This document shows, in pieces, positions 63,546 through 64,000 of a stretch of 64,000 nt of DNA. Under the pieces are notes generated by a model. The model was given only the letters and a program-made list of their open reading frames with translations, made no database searches and was not told the DNA's origin. The translations under genes were made by a program, and so were the position numbers. Position 1 is the stretch's first letter. Every line of letters starts with the position of its first letter. This stretch comes from Rhea pennata (lineage: Eukaryota > Chordata > Aves > Rheiformes > Rheidae), in NCBI RefSeq assembly GCF_028389875.1, contig NC_084675.1, forward strand, positions 20,608,412-20,672,411, in the 5' to 3' direction.

Positions 63546-64000
63546 GTACGTCTCCATTTTTACACAGTGGCAGCACCAGTGAACGGTCTAGATAGAAAAG
63601 GCGGTTAAGAAGAAGAATTTTAGGTTTATTTATATATTTAAGCATTACACTTGAACCAGAGTTCATATTCCCCCCTTGCAGATTTCCATTACTGTGAAAT
63701 CTGGAAATAGGCTTCCAAAAATAAGCCGAGATTTTCACACAATAGCATAACCCTGAAGCTCGGACTTTTGAGATGCTACCAAACATCACAAGTAAAAAAG
63801 CATCAGGAATGTTGTCAGTACATTTCTACAAGCACAGATAGCACTAGGAAATACCACAGAGGAATGCACACAGCTGTTAGTGGCAAGAGTTTTGATGTAA
63901 AGCATCTCGGTTAGTGTGAACCAGAACACAATATGGTGATGACCTGAATGCAAGACCATCGTCAACCACTCTGGGCATTGCTGCTAGGGAAAGGCTTTAT
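63546..64000 (+). other. HNF4B intron 9, start (continues past the window)
   Basis: The sequence begins with the GTACGT donor. It contains no AATAAA before the window end and no reading frame resembling the final HNF4 exon, so the gene most likely continues to the right. If the donor were skipped, this would be 3' UTR of a shorter isoform after the stop at 63593-63595. Confidence 0.7.

Noticed and set aside
63593..63595. TAG as the normal end of the receptor
   Set aside because: A good GTACGT donor lies just before it in the phase used at this point in the gene, and no poly(A) signal follows; kept only as a possible isoform.

Overview
The window looks like avian nuclear DNA. It is AT-rich with very few repeats. 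It carries one recognisable interspersed repeat, a 5'-truncated CR1 LINE with the typical GATTCTAT-type 3' tail, and one multi-exon gene with GT-AG introns. The species cannot be fixed from the sequence; another archosaur or a turtle is possible, but the low repeat load favours a bird.

The only gene I can identify is a plus-strand nuclear receptor of the HNF4 (NR2A) family, from 38488 to beyond the right end. Nine coding exons were assembled by splice sites and reading-frame phase: 38488-38602, 45150-45321, 47188-47282, 56923-57029, 58104-58259, 58826-58913, 59860-60012, 62529-62765 and 63432-63545. Every junction is GT-AG, every phase fits, and the joined frame is open for 412 codons. The last exon was not found and should lie past 64000. 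The two-zinc-finger DNA-binding domain and the ligand-binding domain are intact. Scattered replacements relative to HNF4A and HNF4G, plus an unrelated F domain, point to HNF4-beta (HNF4B), the third vertebrate paralogue, known from frog, fish and birds and absent from mammals.

Layout: 1 to about 38100 is apparently intergenic. I found no gene there, only simple repeats, small inverted repeats and one unexplained 162-codon open frame. About 38100-38487 is a TATA-less proximal promoter/leader with HNF1-, FOXA-, GATA- and ONECUT-like motifs, a 14-nt direct repeat and two short upstream ORFs. Intron 1 (6.5 kb) has a GC-rich patch. Intron 3 (9.6 kb) is the largest. It holds a 15-bp perfect hairpin, a roughly 540-bp CpG island (51690-52230) next to an unexplained open frame, and the CR1 copy. 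Introns 4 to 8 are short.

If used, the gene's upstream elements suggest membership of the liver/gut transcription-factor network (HNF1, FOXA, GATA, ONECUT, HNF4). The intron-3 CpG island is the most interesting unexplained feature: it lies after the zinc-finger exons and before all ligand-binding-domain exons, so a sense promoter there could make a receptor lacking the DNA-binding domain. I found no CRISPR array, tRNA, rRNA or second gene.
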